Assembly (NCBI GenBank): GCA_905250885.1
Contig: CAJNOQ010000105.1
Span: forward strand, 9,555-73,554
Reading direction: 5' to 3'
DNA length: 64,000 bases
Source of the DNA: Didymodactylos carnosus
Taxonomy: Eukaryota > Rotifera > Eurotatoria > Philodinida > Philodinidae
In this document: positions 12,501 to 24,524 of the stretch, piece after piece
How the letters are laid out: each line of letters starts with the position of its first letter
How positions within the stretch are numbered: position 1 is the stretch's first letter
The notes under the pieces: generated by a model
The model's database searches: none
Told to the model about the DNA's origin: nothing
The model's input: only the letters and a program-made list of their open reading frames with translations
Made by a program: the position numbers and the translations under genes

Positions 12501-15188
12501 TAGTAGTAGTACCTGTAAAACAGCATAGTTTTAATATTTGACATATTAATCAGTATATAAACTCTCCTCAAATCGAAACTAAACTAAATGAAACCCTTAA
12601 CCATCAAAATTGTTTTGTTGATAGGAAAAATAAAATAAAACCAATTATCAAAACTAAAAATTGAATTTCTAATTAACAACATCGCACCTAGACTATACCT
12701 ACGGTGCTGCACGCACAACAGAATCGTTTGAAAAATGAACGCACATATATACATAAAATGAGGAACAAGTCCAATGATTGATACTATATAGGAAAATATT
12801 TGAAAAATTCTTATTTTTTATACTTACTGGGAGCATTTGTTGTTGGAATACCAGGCCTCTAGAACAGAAAAAATAAAATTTTTTATTTTTTTCATAAAAT
12901 AAAATTTAGAAGATTTCTCTCTTTTCCACTTACCGGCATTGGCATTCTTGGAAGACTACGAGATTTCGGCGAGATTGTAACAGGTGCAAATACACGTTCA
13001 TGATTGTATCGATTTAAATCCGAATGATTCATTTGTCTAAACAAAATATTTAAAAATGAAAATTACAAAAAAAATTAACTAAAATAAGTGTGACACATAC
13101 TGTATGAATGACATAGAACAAATATAAGCTTTTGTTGAACATCGAAGATGATAGGCATTAGTACATGAACGACAACGTACATAAGCTTCACGTATTCTAC
13201 GTGTACAATGAACACATCGAATACTGATAATAAAAGGAAATCGAGGAGATGGCATACGATCCTATACACAAACAACAAATTTACTACACATAAAGCATTT
13301 GATTAAATTTTTTTTTTATTTATTGAAAAGCAAACGGTTAATATCTAAATGCACTTATGATAATCACTTAAATTTTAACAATGAAATCTTTTTTTTGTTT
13401 TTAGGATACAAAATAGTTCAGGTTCGTTTTATGTCTGCTCAAAAAAGATAAGTGCAACAAATAGGCATACAATGATACAAACAATATCGAAACAAAAAGT
13501 TTGATGTACCCGAAAAATATATCTTGTCGAACAAATCGACATAGACGAGATTTATGTATGCAACGTGCATGAATTCTATAACCGCACACTAAACAACGTA
13601 AACCTTGAAACAATAGTTTATGACATGTATCACAGTATGTCAATGTAAAAAATGTTTTACGAATCTAAACAAATAGAGGCATCTTTTTCAAGGAAATGCT
13701 AACGAAATACATCTTTATTTCATGATAATTTTACTTACAAATGAATGATCAAATTTTGTTTTTTCTTCTAAAATAATTTCTTTTTCAAGTACATTTTCTA
13801 ATATAATATCCCATGAACATGCTTGTCTAACATAAAAAGTAGATAAATGTTATTTCTTAACTTTTCAAAGAAAAACAATTAATTTACCTTGAGATCATGT
13901 AAACAGGTGTATACGCTCGAAGACTTGTCACCGAATGCATTGCTGCTTTTGATTCAAGAGCTTTTTCTAATGTTTGATCATTACGTGGAGCAAGCTTAAC
14001 GAATAGTAACAAAAAAGAAAGCCCAATAAATATCTTTGAAATCAAACTTAACAATTGACTTACTGCTGTTGTATGCTTATTTGGAAAATGAACGCGTATA
14101 AAATTGCTTGGCGTCATACTTGCCCTTCTTAATCTCACTTGAGATGGTGGTGTGGATAGATTGTTTGGTGTTGAGGATGTTGTCGGATTACTTGCCGTTC
14201 TTACATATGGATAATGTTGAGATGAATGTTGATGAATGACATCGTCATCATGAAGTATATCGTTTGTATTAGCCGTGGAATGTATTGAAGATGGTGGTGG
14301 TGGATCAATAATATTTTTTGGATTAATAATACTTACATTGGTGGTAGTAGTTGTAATAACATTGTCATTGACAGGAGAATGTGTTAAAGAGGGTGATGGA
14401 ATATTTAACACGGGAGTTGGATTTGAAGGATAATTGCGCGGCGCAGAAGGGTAAGCATTATTGTTGTTATTATTATTATTATTTGTGTTATAGCTCACGT
14501 CATATGAAAATGGAAGATACGTTTCTAATTCATGAAGATATTCTGTTAGTGTATCTCGTGCTTTTGTTAAAGTATCGATTCGATCAGTTAAACGTCGAAA
14601 TTCCTACAAAATATCATCTCTCAATGATAATTATCTCTAAACAGACTAATAAATGTACAAGATGATAAAGTACTCTAACATGCTTGCTTATTTAGTTCAA
14701 ATTTCTTTATTAATTAGTTTAGTTACAGTTAGTACAACAAGTGAAAGAAGAGTAATACCAGTTCTATGACGAGATTGCCACAGAAGATAGAGAGATTTTA
14801 TCGTTTTTAGACTGAAATCTTACCTGCGTATAAAATGGAGGACGACTGTCACGAAAAGCGATATTAGATTTTTCAACATCCGCTGTTAAATGTTTCAACA
14901 TAATCATGATATCTTCGAGCTAAAATATAAACATACCGTATAAATTTATTGTGAAAACCATTGTGTGTTTGTGTGTGTAGATATTTATTAACTTACAATC
15001 TCTTGACATCTTTTTGGTGTGGTACGTTTTCCTTCTTCAACTTTTTCCAAAATCATACGACGAAAACTTTCTTCTTGATTTGATGATGATGTAGATGTTT
15101 GATGTGAACGAAAATTTGTTGGTGATGTATGTACTTGATGATCCATTTCAGATAGACGTTTAGCTTGAGCAACAACCATAGCCGACAT
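9533..15188 (-). CDS. BRAF: B-Raf-type MAP kinase kinase kinase with an additional C1-like zinc finger
   Basis: About 19 exons encode roughly 945 aa; human B-Raf has 766. It acts downstream of Ras and phosphorylates MEK. In order: a BRAF-specific N-terminal helical region (residues about 60-120, [16 protein letters not shown] and [14 protein letters not shown]); a low-complexity linker with RRASMTP; a Ras-binding domain (about 265-340, [11 protein letters not shown]); a C1 domain (about 339-385, [15 protein letters not shown], all ligands present); a second C1-like finger (exon 13101-13261); a Ser-rich hinge; and the kinase domain (about 616-890). The kinase has [13 protein letters not shown], catalytic Lys in [27 protein letters not shown] and WMAPEV, so it looks active. 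The N-lobe entry SISEWEI and the C-terminal 14-3-3 site RSQSEP are Raf signatures, and the intact VALK Lys argues against KSR. The start at 15188 opens the only suitable exon. The exon junction at about 13533 is uncertain. Confidence 0.9.
13101..13261 (-). other. Raf exon coding for a second C1-like zinc finger
   Basis: This 161-nt exon reads [19 protein letters not shown], then TNAYHLRC and an additional Cys (AYIC). The spacing is C-x2-C-x10-C-x2-C-x4-H-x2-C-x6-C, very close to the C1 domain coded by the previous exon (x9 in place of x10). The first His of a canonical C1 is not in the usual place. The exon opens in phase 0 and closes in phase 2. The preceding exon has a phase-2 donor (GTACAT) that could skip this exon in frame, and a weaker phase-0 donor (GTTCGA) that would include it. 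Confidence 0.7.
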
Positions 15189-15292
15189 GGGGTACAACAA
15201 AATAAAAACGGATAAATGTGAAAAATTACTAAATTAACATTAAAAATAATTTCTAAAAAGGAATAATATTAACAATGGCGATTATTTGACTT

Positions 15293-15615
15293 GGCCACGT
15301 ACCTCTGCTGCTACAGTGTCTTTGCGCAACAGTTTTTCTGTATTTTGTTTCTCTTGCAATTTTTGAATGAAAATATGTCTTAAGCTCCAGAATATCAAAA
15401 AATGGAAGAAAAAAGTGTGATGAATATTTTGAGACGTTCGGATACTCTAAACATTCTTTTGTTTTAGGTAATACAGCAAAAATACAAACTATCGCTTTTT
15501 CGGGTTTTATTCTTCAATTTATGATATTTTTGAGCTCCGGATATATTTTCATTCAAAAATTGTAAGAGAAATCGTTGCGGAAGGACACTGCGGTAGGAGA
15601 GGTACATGTACAAGC
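15293..15615. mobile_element. MITE-like inverted-repeat element, copy A
   Basis: The left end (ggccacgtacctctgctgct) and the inverted right end (gtacctctcctaccgcagtg) form imperfect terminal repeats of about 100 bp. A second copy lies at 57842-58108 inside an intron, with shared inner sequence (attcttttgttttagg). It carries no coding capacity. The superfamily is not clear. Confidence 0.65.
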
Positions 15616-17799
15616 CCGATTGTATTACACAATCAAAGTTATCAACCAACCAAACTAATTTCGATAGTTTATCAATAAAAAAAACAAAAACTTATTCCTC
15701 TTAAGGAAATATAAAGAATAACTACTATTTAGACTATATATTGTGACAATTTTTGAAGCCGACAGTCCAAAGTACAAAAGCAACGATTACAGAGTTCAAG
15801 AAATCTGTCACTTATGCAATCCAAATTTCTTATGGAAAAAAGTCAATGTTTCTTTTCATTCAGTGAATATGAAATGTTTTGAAAAAATTCATCAAAAACT
15901 TTTCATTATTTGTTCAAATGAACTGTAAAATATGATTATTTGTCATGATAACTTTCAAGGTTGAATTCTACCAAATTTGCAGTATTGAAACAATAAGTTT
16001 CACTGAAATACATAAGAAAATTGGTTTTTTAATAAGATCGAATGGTTTACGAACATCATCATCGATCCAGGTAAATAAAGCCTAAATAGACACATTTATC
16101 CGGAAAGAAGTATGTGAACAAGCACAAACTATAACTACACTAGGGTACATAAACAATCTGAAGATATCTATCCAGGGTTCGAAAAAGATTTCATAATTCA
16201 GGAAAGAGAGAAAGAGAAAGAGAGAAAGAAACAGCAACTAAATCGATTTTTTCTTCTTCTATGCAATATTTTATGATATAATTTTTAAATTCAAAGTCTC
16301 ATTTTTCGATGTGTAGTTTACAAGGCACTATATTACACATATTCAAAAGGTTAAGAAGAAAATGAAGGATAAATTATAGTAGAAAAATTATTTGAATTTA
16401 AATTTTATTTTATATCATATTTTAAAGGAAACTATTTAATTATAAAAGAGAACGGATCTCGTACACGTCCGTTTCAGCTGTTCAAATCTAGGGTACAATT
16501 TTACTCACATTTACTTTTCCTTGAAAATATTCAGTATCTTATACAATAGAAAAGTCTTTATTCAAGATCTTGTTCGAATAATTTTAATTGTACTAAATTT
16601 TATTGATTACCTGAAATTTGAGTACTTTTCAGAATAACAAAGAACATTTTCAAGAAAAAAAAGACAATAAACGGTTATTCTAAAATGTGTACCATAGCTT
16701 TAAATTATATTATGGGAATATCTAAACTTTTTTGTGTTATTATTATACGATGAACATTTTTTTTTATATTTTTCAAGAAAAGAAATGATGTACCGAAAAC
16801 ACGCACATATAGAGTGTCTCGTACAAAAACATATTTTGTGAAACAATTAGTATTTTTTTTTTTTGTTTCTTCCTTTTGTCGCTCAGTTCTTCTTTTTTTT
16901 TCTTCTTTTTTTTGTTGTCGTTCCATGTAAATTGCATAACGATTCATTCTTTGGTATAAAAAACGTAAAAAGAAAAAGAAGAACCTTGAGATGGTCCAGG
17001 CACCATGTTACTAATGAATAACAGAGCATGCGACAATTAAACCGAGGTTCCTATGTCAGCGGTAAAAAAACATAGAACAGAGAGAAATGAAGAAAATAAT
17101 AATGACGTTGTTAATAATGGATAAAACGTGGAAAAGCTAAAAAAACGTCGTGTTATCATACCTATAACAGATTCGAGGTGTTGTAACTGAAAACAAAAAA
17201 GAAGAGAATATTTTTCATTCTTTGCTTGCTTCAAACAAAACAAAATATTGCCTTGACCACAATAGAATAATGCAAGTAGATACAACAGCATACATATTAT
17301 TCATGTGATTATACATTTAGAGCGGTCTGTAATTTAGCAAAAGACTTTCTATATACATACACAACACGATTAATATAATAGAAGAAAATTCAATTCTCTT
17401 GACATTATGTTAATAATGTGAATACTACTGAAAATTTGAGTTCTCTCTGTATTGAAAGAATTCTTGGAAAACCAAAGATATAAAAACAATATTTTGTTTC
17501 CTACTATTCCCATATTGATCAGATATTTATCACAACTGAAAATTTGGTCATCATGAACCTTTGTACTTTCTAATAAATGAAAGATACATAATCAGAAGAT
17601 ATATCCCTGTAATGATCACGATACGGTTACAAGCATTTTTAGAATTCGAAACCACCATCAATATGCATGTGTTAATGGAATTATTCGACACAGAGAATTC
17701 ATTTGCTATTTTAACTGGTATCAACTGAATTTGAATATCAAAGATATCTAAAATCAAAATAAAATCAACTGTGGCTATAGAAATATAAAGGAAGAAAAA

Positions 17800-18360
17800 G
17801 CATACTTGGGACTTTTATAGATTTTATGGACTTACATCGACTTACAAGGATTTTTAAAAACCAATCTAAATTAGATGAGCTAAAAACTAACAGTTGTTTA
17901 ACGCTGTGCGTTCCGTACCATTAACAAGTATCTAATATATTCGATAAAAAGTCATGTGAGTCGTGGTCGACTCCTAGTTGTAATCTGTCAATTTGAGCGT
18001 TTGAGGGGAATAAATGCCAATCATATTTTCTAGTTTGGCAATTATTCAGTGCTAGGATGATTTGTATGCATGGGAGCTTTTTTTACTTTAGAAAAATCGC
18101 TATTAAAAATCTAATTTCTACAATCAGTTAGGTGAGGCTACAGATCAACTAGTACTACTCAAGGAGGGGGAAGGCAGACTTAAGTCCCAATTATGGATTT
18201 CCAAAGTCTATTTAAATCCTTAATAAGTTCTTAAAAGTCCCTGGACTTTTATGGATCTATGTAGACTTACGCAAACTTTTAGAGATTTACGTGACCTTTT
18301 GTGCTTTTCGAAGACTTTAGTAGACTTCTAATTCCGATGGACTTTAATAATTCATATCAG
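17800..18360. repeat. field of degenerate GGACTTTTA motifs
   Basis: Two patches (about 17805-17860 and 18175-18350) are dense in variants of GGACTTTTATGGA and its complement. They include TTGGGACTT on the left and AAGTCCCAA on the right as an inverted pair. The stretch between the patches lacks the motif. The style matches the motif-filled elements elsewhere in the window, but clear ends and a target duplication were not found. Confidence 0.45.
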
Positions 18361-19349
18361 TCTCTGTAAAGCGAGTGGATCTGTATAAAATATCTAACAG
18401 TAAAAATAACAAATGAAGAAAAAATTTAATGTAGAAACCGATTAAAAATTTTCTAACATAATCGGTAGGTAATTCAATTGAAATTTAAATAAACCGACAA
18501 AATTGGAATGATTTCTGTAATAATTCGTACTATTTCCTTTTCTCATGATAGTTAAACTCCACATGTAAGAGTGTCGATTTAAATATATACGAAGAACATT
18601 TTGAAAAACAAGGACCTTTTCTGCGATCATTGTGGAGTTTAATAGTATATAAGTTTCTGACCTGTCACAGAAATTCTGTTTTTTGTTTATGCCAGACATC
18701 TAGATGTGCACTCAAATTTGACTTCATTTTTAGAGTTTTTGCAAAAACTCAGAAATCCACAGAAAACATCTAAAACTGTAAGAAAAATAGTTAAACGATG
18801 TGGCCATGTAACTTAGTCGCATCGCAGAGTTCTGGGATGGGTTTTTGAGCACTCTATTTAACTACACGATGAGTCACGAAAGATTATTTTGAGAGCTCAG
18901 AGTAGCATTTCCGCTAAACTGAGACCTTAGTAATGGGTACGATTACGAGCAGTGGCAACTCATCAGATTTTTTTATTTTTGACTCCTTGAAGGGACCATT
19001 TCAATGGGTTTCTTGAACGTTCTACTAAGCTCTTTGATCAGATCATTTCGCAAGGTTGAAACTATCTCTAACGATGATTCCTCAAAAATTCGATGGACTA
19101 CGAGATTTCTGTCCCTCGAACAGGATTGCTCGCAGATATCCGACCGCTAGCAGAGTCCGTGAAATGAGTTTTTCTGATTACTTGGAAATGGAATGAGATT
19201 CTGTAACAAAATTATAGCATGTTGATTTTTCAACCAAAAAGGAACGGAGCTGAGCAACATCTAGAAGTATAGAGTAAATTTTTCAAAATCAAATCAAATA
19301 CCGCTGGGTTCTATACGGTCTTTCGGTAAAAAAATAAAGAATTTAGAAA

Positions 19350-19930
19350 CAAAAAAAGATTTTAGGACCTTTCGCGAAGGTTAGCTTTTTTAGGAAATCT
19401 TTCAAAACTGGACATTATTTCGACTATTGCTAGAGAAATACTTTCGCTTCCTTCTATAGTCCAGACTGTTCGTTCCAAAATGAAAGTCACGCAAATTAGA
19501 CGTAGCATCAAATTTCGTAATAGACTCAGTAATGCAACATACATTACTTTGCGTAATCGGACCGTCAAGCAAATTTTTTATTAGAAAAACATGAAATTTT
19601 TTAGTTTAAAAGATAAATGATGATGTTTGAATTTCATCTGCCGCTTTTCGAAATAAAATACTGCTCTGATCATATGTTAAAACTCTCAGCTAATTTGGGT
19701 TGATTTTGAGAGAGACGTGACATTTTTGGGAGATCATGAGGATATTCTAAAATTGAATAATTTTGGTTTCAACTTTTTTGGAAAAGCTAACATTTTCATA
19801 GGACTTAATCTGATCGATTAAAAAAACTAAATAAATGCAAAAGCATTTCTCTAGACGAGCCGACATAATGCCCTAACTTTTGAAAGATCTCCTGAAAAAA
19901 CTAACCTTTGCGAAAGATTCGAAAATCCTT
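19350..19930. mobile_element. old foldback element with terminal inverted repeats of about 90 bp
   Basis: The left end (ctttcgcgaaggttagcttt, then gaaatctttcaaaact) pairs with the inverted right end (tttcgcaaaggttagttttt, then gagatctttcaaaagt). Identity looks like about three quarters by eye, so the insertion is old. No open frame lies between the arms. Confidence 0.6.
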
Positions 19931-21276
19931 TTTTGTAAAACTACATGCTATGTTCTTGATTATCGAATGATGGGAATTGGGAATCTATCTTCCTTTATCA
20001 AATTCTATTTAAAAAACTTTAGTGTATCAGTTAATCGGAAATGTATAGTACTGTAAAATCTCGCACTGTAATAACCTCTTCTCAGTGTTCACTTTGGCTC
20101 AGTGGCGGTTCTACGGGAATGGCAACCGCTATTTTTGATTTTCTACTACTTCTTTCTAGTTCAAAAAATAGCTAAACGCGAGGTACACCATACCTACTCT
20201 TTTATACGTATCCGCCACCACCAAAAACTTTTTCTCAATCTTCCACTGTTTTGACTTATTGCCGACGATTGTTACTTTAAAGTGATCTCACTGTAGTAAA
20301 AATGCTAGGTTAAAAGTACTACGCTATCTACTATACGCTTCTAAGTACTATATATTTCTATATCAAAAAAAAGCTCTTCTCATGGTTTCAGTTGAGCAAT
20401 GCGAAACCCCTCATCTTAGCTCATTTCAACTTCATTTTTTAAATCGAGAATAAATCAACTAAATTATGCATGAGAAAATAGCTTAGTTAAAATTGAATGC
20501 TTATGATTATAAATCCGTATTCTATTTATTTCTAGTGTAAAACGAAAAATAGCGCAAAGAGCTAAATTATCATCTTCTTGTACTATAAATACTAAAAAAG
20601 TGTGCTGTAAATTTTCTACAATGTGTCGAGACGGTACTTTCAAAAGAACAGGCTACTAAATGCATAATTTACTTAGGTTCTTCATGCAGCTGGTCATTTT
20701 GACATATTGCTTGCCTTAAATTTAATAAATAACGGATAACAAACAGATATTTGAAATAAGTTTATTGAACGAAAATAAATATATAAACATAAATAGCAGA
20801 AATAAATGAGCGAGTAATGATTATGAGTAATCGGCCTGACAAAATTTGAATTTCTAAACAGTTAGCTATAAAATCAGGGAATGAAACTGACGTTTTGAAG
20901 ATGGCGCAACTCTACAGATTTTATTAAATCCACGAAAAATTTTACTTTTTCGATATTGTTAATAACAACACTTGTGCTGTGTGATGTATATTGAGTATAA
21001 GAAAAATAATTCAGTTATACATATTGATAAGCCTAGTACTCGTTAAGAAACTCGAACATAGAGACAACTGCAAAGAAAAAACAACGAAAAACAAGCTCTT
21101 TAAAAAGTAGAGAATAGAAACTGTTCTATAGAAAAACAACGGTTGTTTTCTGAAAAATAAATATTTCAAATAGGAAACTGAAAAGGTGAGAAACGTAGTT
21201 TTACTTTATTTTAAAAAACTCATACCAGAAGCTTTGCTTATTTCGGATAAATGAAAAGCACACATTCTGTTTTCTG

Positions 21277-21443
21277 TATCTCAACATCGCTAATAGATGA
21301 AGTGACAATACTAATGTAGGTGCGTACAACAATGTACGACATATTCTAATAGGACAAATGTCCTTTTTCCAATTATTTTTCTCTGCAATTCTGATTTTTT
21401 ACAATGAGATTATAATCAGCAAGCTTAACAATCAAGTTTTGAA
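21277..21443 (+). repeat. dispersed repeat, copy 1
   Basis: About 165 bp matches 27940-28106 in opposite orientation, including the core gtacaacaatgtacgacata and tctaataggacaaatgtcct. Divergence is modest. A short palindrome (tacgtcgtac-like) lies at the core. The family is unknown. Confidence 0.7.
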
Positions 21444-22250
21444 CAACGGTGTATACTATTTATCCTACATACAACCCTACAACGCAAAAAAAACACGCCT
21501 ACCTAGTGTGTTCGCACTCTCTGTCCTTGACAGAATAATGTAACATAATCTTTGAAATTTATAAAATATTTATTTAAATGCGGTAACGAATTATTTGAAG
21601 ACCAATGTGGCTAATTGTCAATCGACTCATACATTATCTATTTTAAGGACCAGTTTTTTCGTAGATTGTATTTGGTTTATTTCATTTAACTTTCGAAGTT
21701 TTTTTCGTGCTGTAGGGTCGTATATAGGTAAATTGGAACACTTCGGACGTACTTGTCTCCTTTTGACTATTTATCAAAAAATAGATAATATACACTTGAA
21801 GTATTCTCGTAAGCAAAGATAAAATAGTCGATTTTAATCAAACGCATGCCTGTGTTATGCACTATATTACGAATTACGCAGCTTCACTAACTAGTTCATT
21901 ACCTAAATAATAAATGTAATTTCTAAAAGTGTTTTAAGTAAACAACATATGCCTAATGGATCAATGTTACTAATGTATCAGAGTACAACAGATATTGCAC
22001 GCTTCTCAGATAGAATGAGTTTAAAAGGCGATTTCAAGATTAATCCTTGCATCGTACTCGTCCTCTTTCCCTCCCTATTCCTATTAAATAAAATTTTCTC
22101 CTCCTTTTACCCATTTTCTCCTTCTTTTTAGTAAAAAAAAGGACAAAGTTGGCTGGTTTTAGAACAGCGTTTAATAAAAGAGCCTTCTTAAAAGCTTAGT
22201 CATCATATCTTTCATTCAGTACCGTCTGTTCTTATAGTGATCGTTATAAT

Positions 22251-22316
22251 TCCCAATAATACTTATAGTGTAATAACGACTCAGGAGTCGTTATTACACT
22301 ATAAGTATTATTGGGA
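22251..22316. repeat. perfect 32-bp-arm hairpin with 2-nt loop
   Basis: The left arm 22251-22282 (starting tcccaataatacttatagtg) is followed by AG and then by its exact reverse complement at 22285-22316. All 32 positions pair. No copy of the same sequence was noticed elsewhere in the window. Confidence 0.9.
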
Positions 22317-23334
22317 CCGATAGACACTTCTTCCTACTGCATACCGAGTAGTCATCACTAGTTCTCTGTTTGGTATGTGTATTTTCCTCTTCTCTAGATC
22401 TCTCTTATCTACAGTTAGTGGAAAACGTGTTCGAACGATGGAGGACAACAAATTTATAACGCCATTATCTCATGAAGGAAGAAGAACAAGGTAACGCTCG
22501 TCTCCACTCGCTCGGTCCCTTGACTTTAATAACCTGGATCTGCGCTATTGAACGCCCTTTCGTGACTTTTAAATCGAAGACAATGCTCACGCCTCCCTTC
22601 GGTCGACGCTCGCTGGGGGCCTAACTAAGCCATCTTCTTGATGTTTTTCTGTTTTCATGTGTAGGGTTCGTAATCTAATATAAATATGCAAGACAAAAAG
22701 TCCCAGAAGTCTAAAAATATTTCTGAACTCAAAGCAATGCTCATTCAATCCAAAGCACTGCCCTTCGGTCAGCGTTCACAGCCACTATAGCTGAGAAACG
22801 CTGTGAACTTCTCTGCTTCCACGGAAAAACCATCTAATGTAAATAAAGCTAAAAGGTTTTCTGGACACTCTTTACGGATCCTAAGGAGATTGGAACTATT
22901 TTTAATCGATTCGCTATGATAGATTCTCTATACACTGTAAGTTACATTATCCGTAGCCGACTTTCTTTGTATTATCACAGTTGACTGCTATCTAGCGACA
23001 TTTATCCCCGGCCTACAGAAAACGTTTGCTTAGCTTTTTGTCTCTCTGCAGCGGTAGATATTTCAGATCATCTCTTTGAATATTTTCTCCTTTCTGTAAA
23101 AAATAATTTTCTACTTCTCTCTCTTGTGATTTGTTTATCCATAGAATATCTAGCAACCATTTTTCCGCGTATGTTGCGCACACACAGACAGACTACCAGT
23201 TTGTAAGACCCTAGAGTAAACTCAAGGGAATAGGAAGATTTCTTTTTCTTTTTTTATCATTCGCTAGCTCTAAGCTTCAGCTTTATTCCTTGTTAGCAGC
23301 TGACTTTTAACTAAAATTCTTACATACCATAAAA

Positions 23335-23580
23335 CAATATTTTTGAGTATTGCTAAAAGACGCAAACACCCACGAACGCTCCCAAATTAAAATCTGAGTT
23401 AGACAATCGATAGAGCTCGTCGAGCTGAGTATAGCAATTCCTAACGAATACCCAAAAATTTTTTTATAGTTTCGCTTTTTAAGCATACATTTTGAATGAA
23501 CACCCACGAACACCTACGAACACCCAAAGAACGCCCACGAACACAGAAAAGAAAGTGTAAGAACACCCAAAAAAGTGTAC
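23335..23580. repeat. short minisatellite-like block, unit near GAACACCCAC
   Basis: Around 23497-23545, variants of a 10-11 bp unit (gaacacccac, gaacacctac, gaacacccaa, gaacgcccac) follow each other. Related units (aacacccacgaacg) also appear near 23366, on the far side of an unrelated insert. Too few units are present to set a consensus. Confidence 0.6.
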
Positions 23581-23803
23581 CAAATTCACCTTCAAGTTAT
23601 TCTGGGCTGATTTTTTGATAAATTTTAGAAAGATCAAACAACTTTTTATGTAAAATTTGATTAACTAATTAAACACTCAATTTTTATCCATCAGCTATTT
23701 GATAATTTCTTTTTTTCATCGTATAGTCCAGACTTTGTTCTTTCGAGTGGTATATAAACAAAAATTCTATCTATTCAATAAGTATCCAAATAGAAGTGAA
23801 AAA

Positions 23804-24524
23804 TAGAGTCCTGCTAGGTTAAATCTAACCTAGCCGAATCTAATCTACAGGTTATGAAATTTTTTATAGATTAGGTTGTAGGTTACGCCATTGATAACCT
23901 ATTTTTAACCTAAACGAAAAAAACGATTTTGAACGACCACATTAAAACATCCAACACTTTGAGTAATAAAGCGTAGTTCGAGCGGAATTTTATTGATTGA
24001 GGATGAAGTTCAGACTGAGGTTGTCTAGTTTAAACTGAACTATTTTTAAACTTAAAAACAGCACAATCAAAAAAGGAAGTACAGAGAAAAAAGTTCCGTT
24101 TGCTAAAAATAGATGGCAAATACACAACAATAACAGAATCTTCCTAGCGTCGAGAGCCTAAAGTGAAATTCTGGTCTACTCTTAAGAGGATCTCTCTGTT
24201 CAGAAAGCTATTTTCCAAAGATTACATTAAACAATAAAAGACTGAACCGATTCATTTCTATATTCACTTAAAATGTGATTTATTTTGTATAAGTTTACCT
24301 TTCAGACGGTGTTTAGATAAAAAACAAAAACCATATGGAACAAAGCTGAAGTTTAGGCTTCTGAAACCAGATTTTGAAAAGAAATTGCAAAAGATTGTAT
24401 TAGGTTAACCTAGGTTAGGTTAGGTTTAGATTACGAGTTTCGTGGGTTAGGCTAGGTTTAGGTTGTGAAAATTTTTATAAGTTAGGTTATAGATTGTCAA
24501 AAAGTCGTCACGTGCAGGTCTCTA
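23804..24524. mobile_element. hAT-like non-autonomous element filled with TAGGTTAACCTA motifs
   Basis: The ends are TAGAGTCCTGC and GCAGGTCTCTA. The flanks GTGAAAAA (23796-23803) and GTGGAAAC (24525-24532) match at 6 of 8 positions, which fits an aged 8-bp target duplication. Both flanks of the interior are packed with AGGTTA/TAACCT variants, and the middle is plain AT-rich sequence. No coding frame is present. Confidence 0.65.

Noticed and set aside
9533-15188. Kinase suppressor of Ras (KSR) in place of Raf
   Set aside because: The catalytic Lys in VALK is present, the C-terminal RSQSEP 14-3-3 site is Raf-like, and the N-terminal region matches the BRAF-specific domain.
20100-20222. Possible hAT-like remnant (cagtggcggttctac ... 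gtatccgccacc)
   Set aside because: The two ends look inverted, but the flanks show no convincing target duplication and the interior is short; too weak to annotate.
22440-22800. Possible RNA gene in a locally GC-richer stretch
   Set aside because: No tRNA A/B boxes or cloverleaf could be built, and the two similar tracts (cccttcggtc) are too short to call.
23804-24524. Interstitial insect-type TTAGG telomere
   Set aside because: AGGTTAGGTT runs are short, occur in both orientations and lie inside an element with hAT-like ends.
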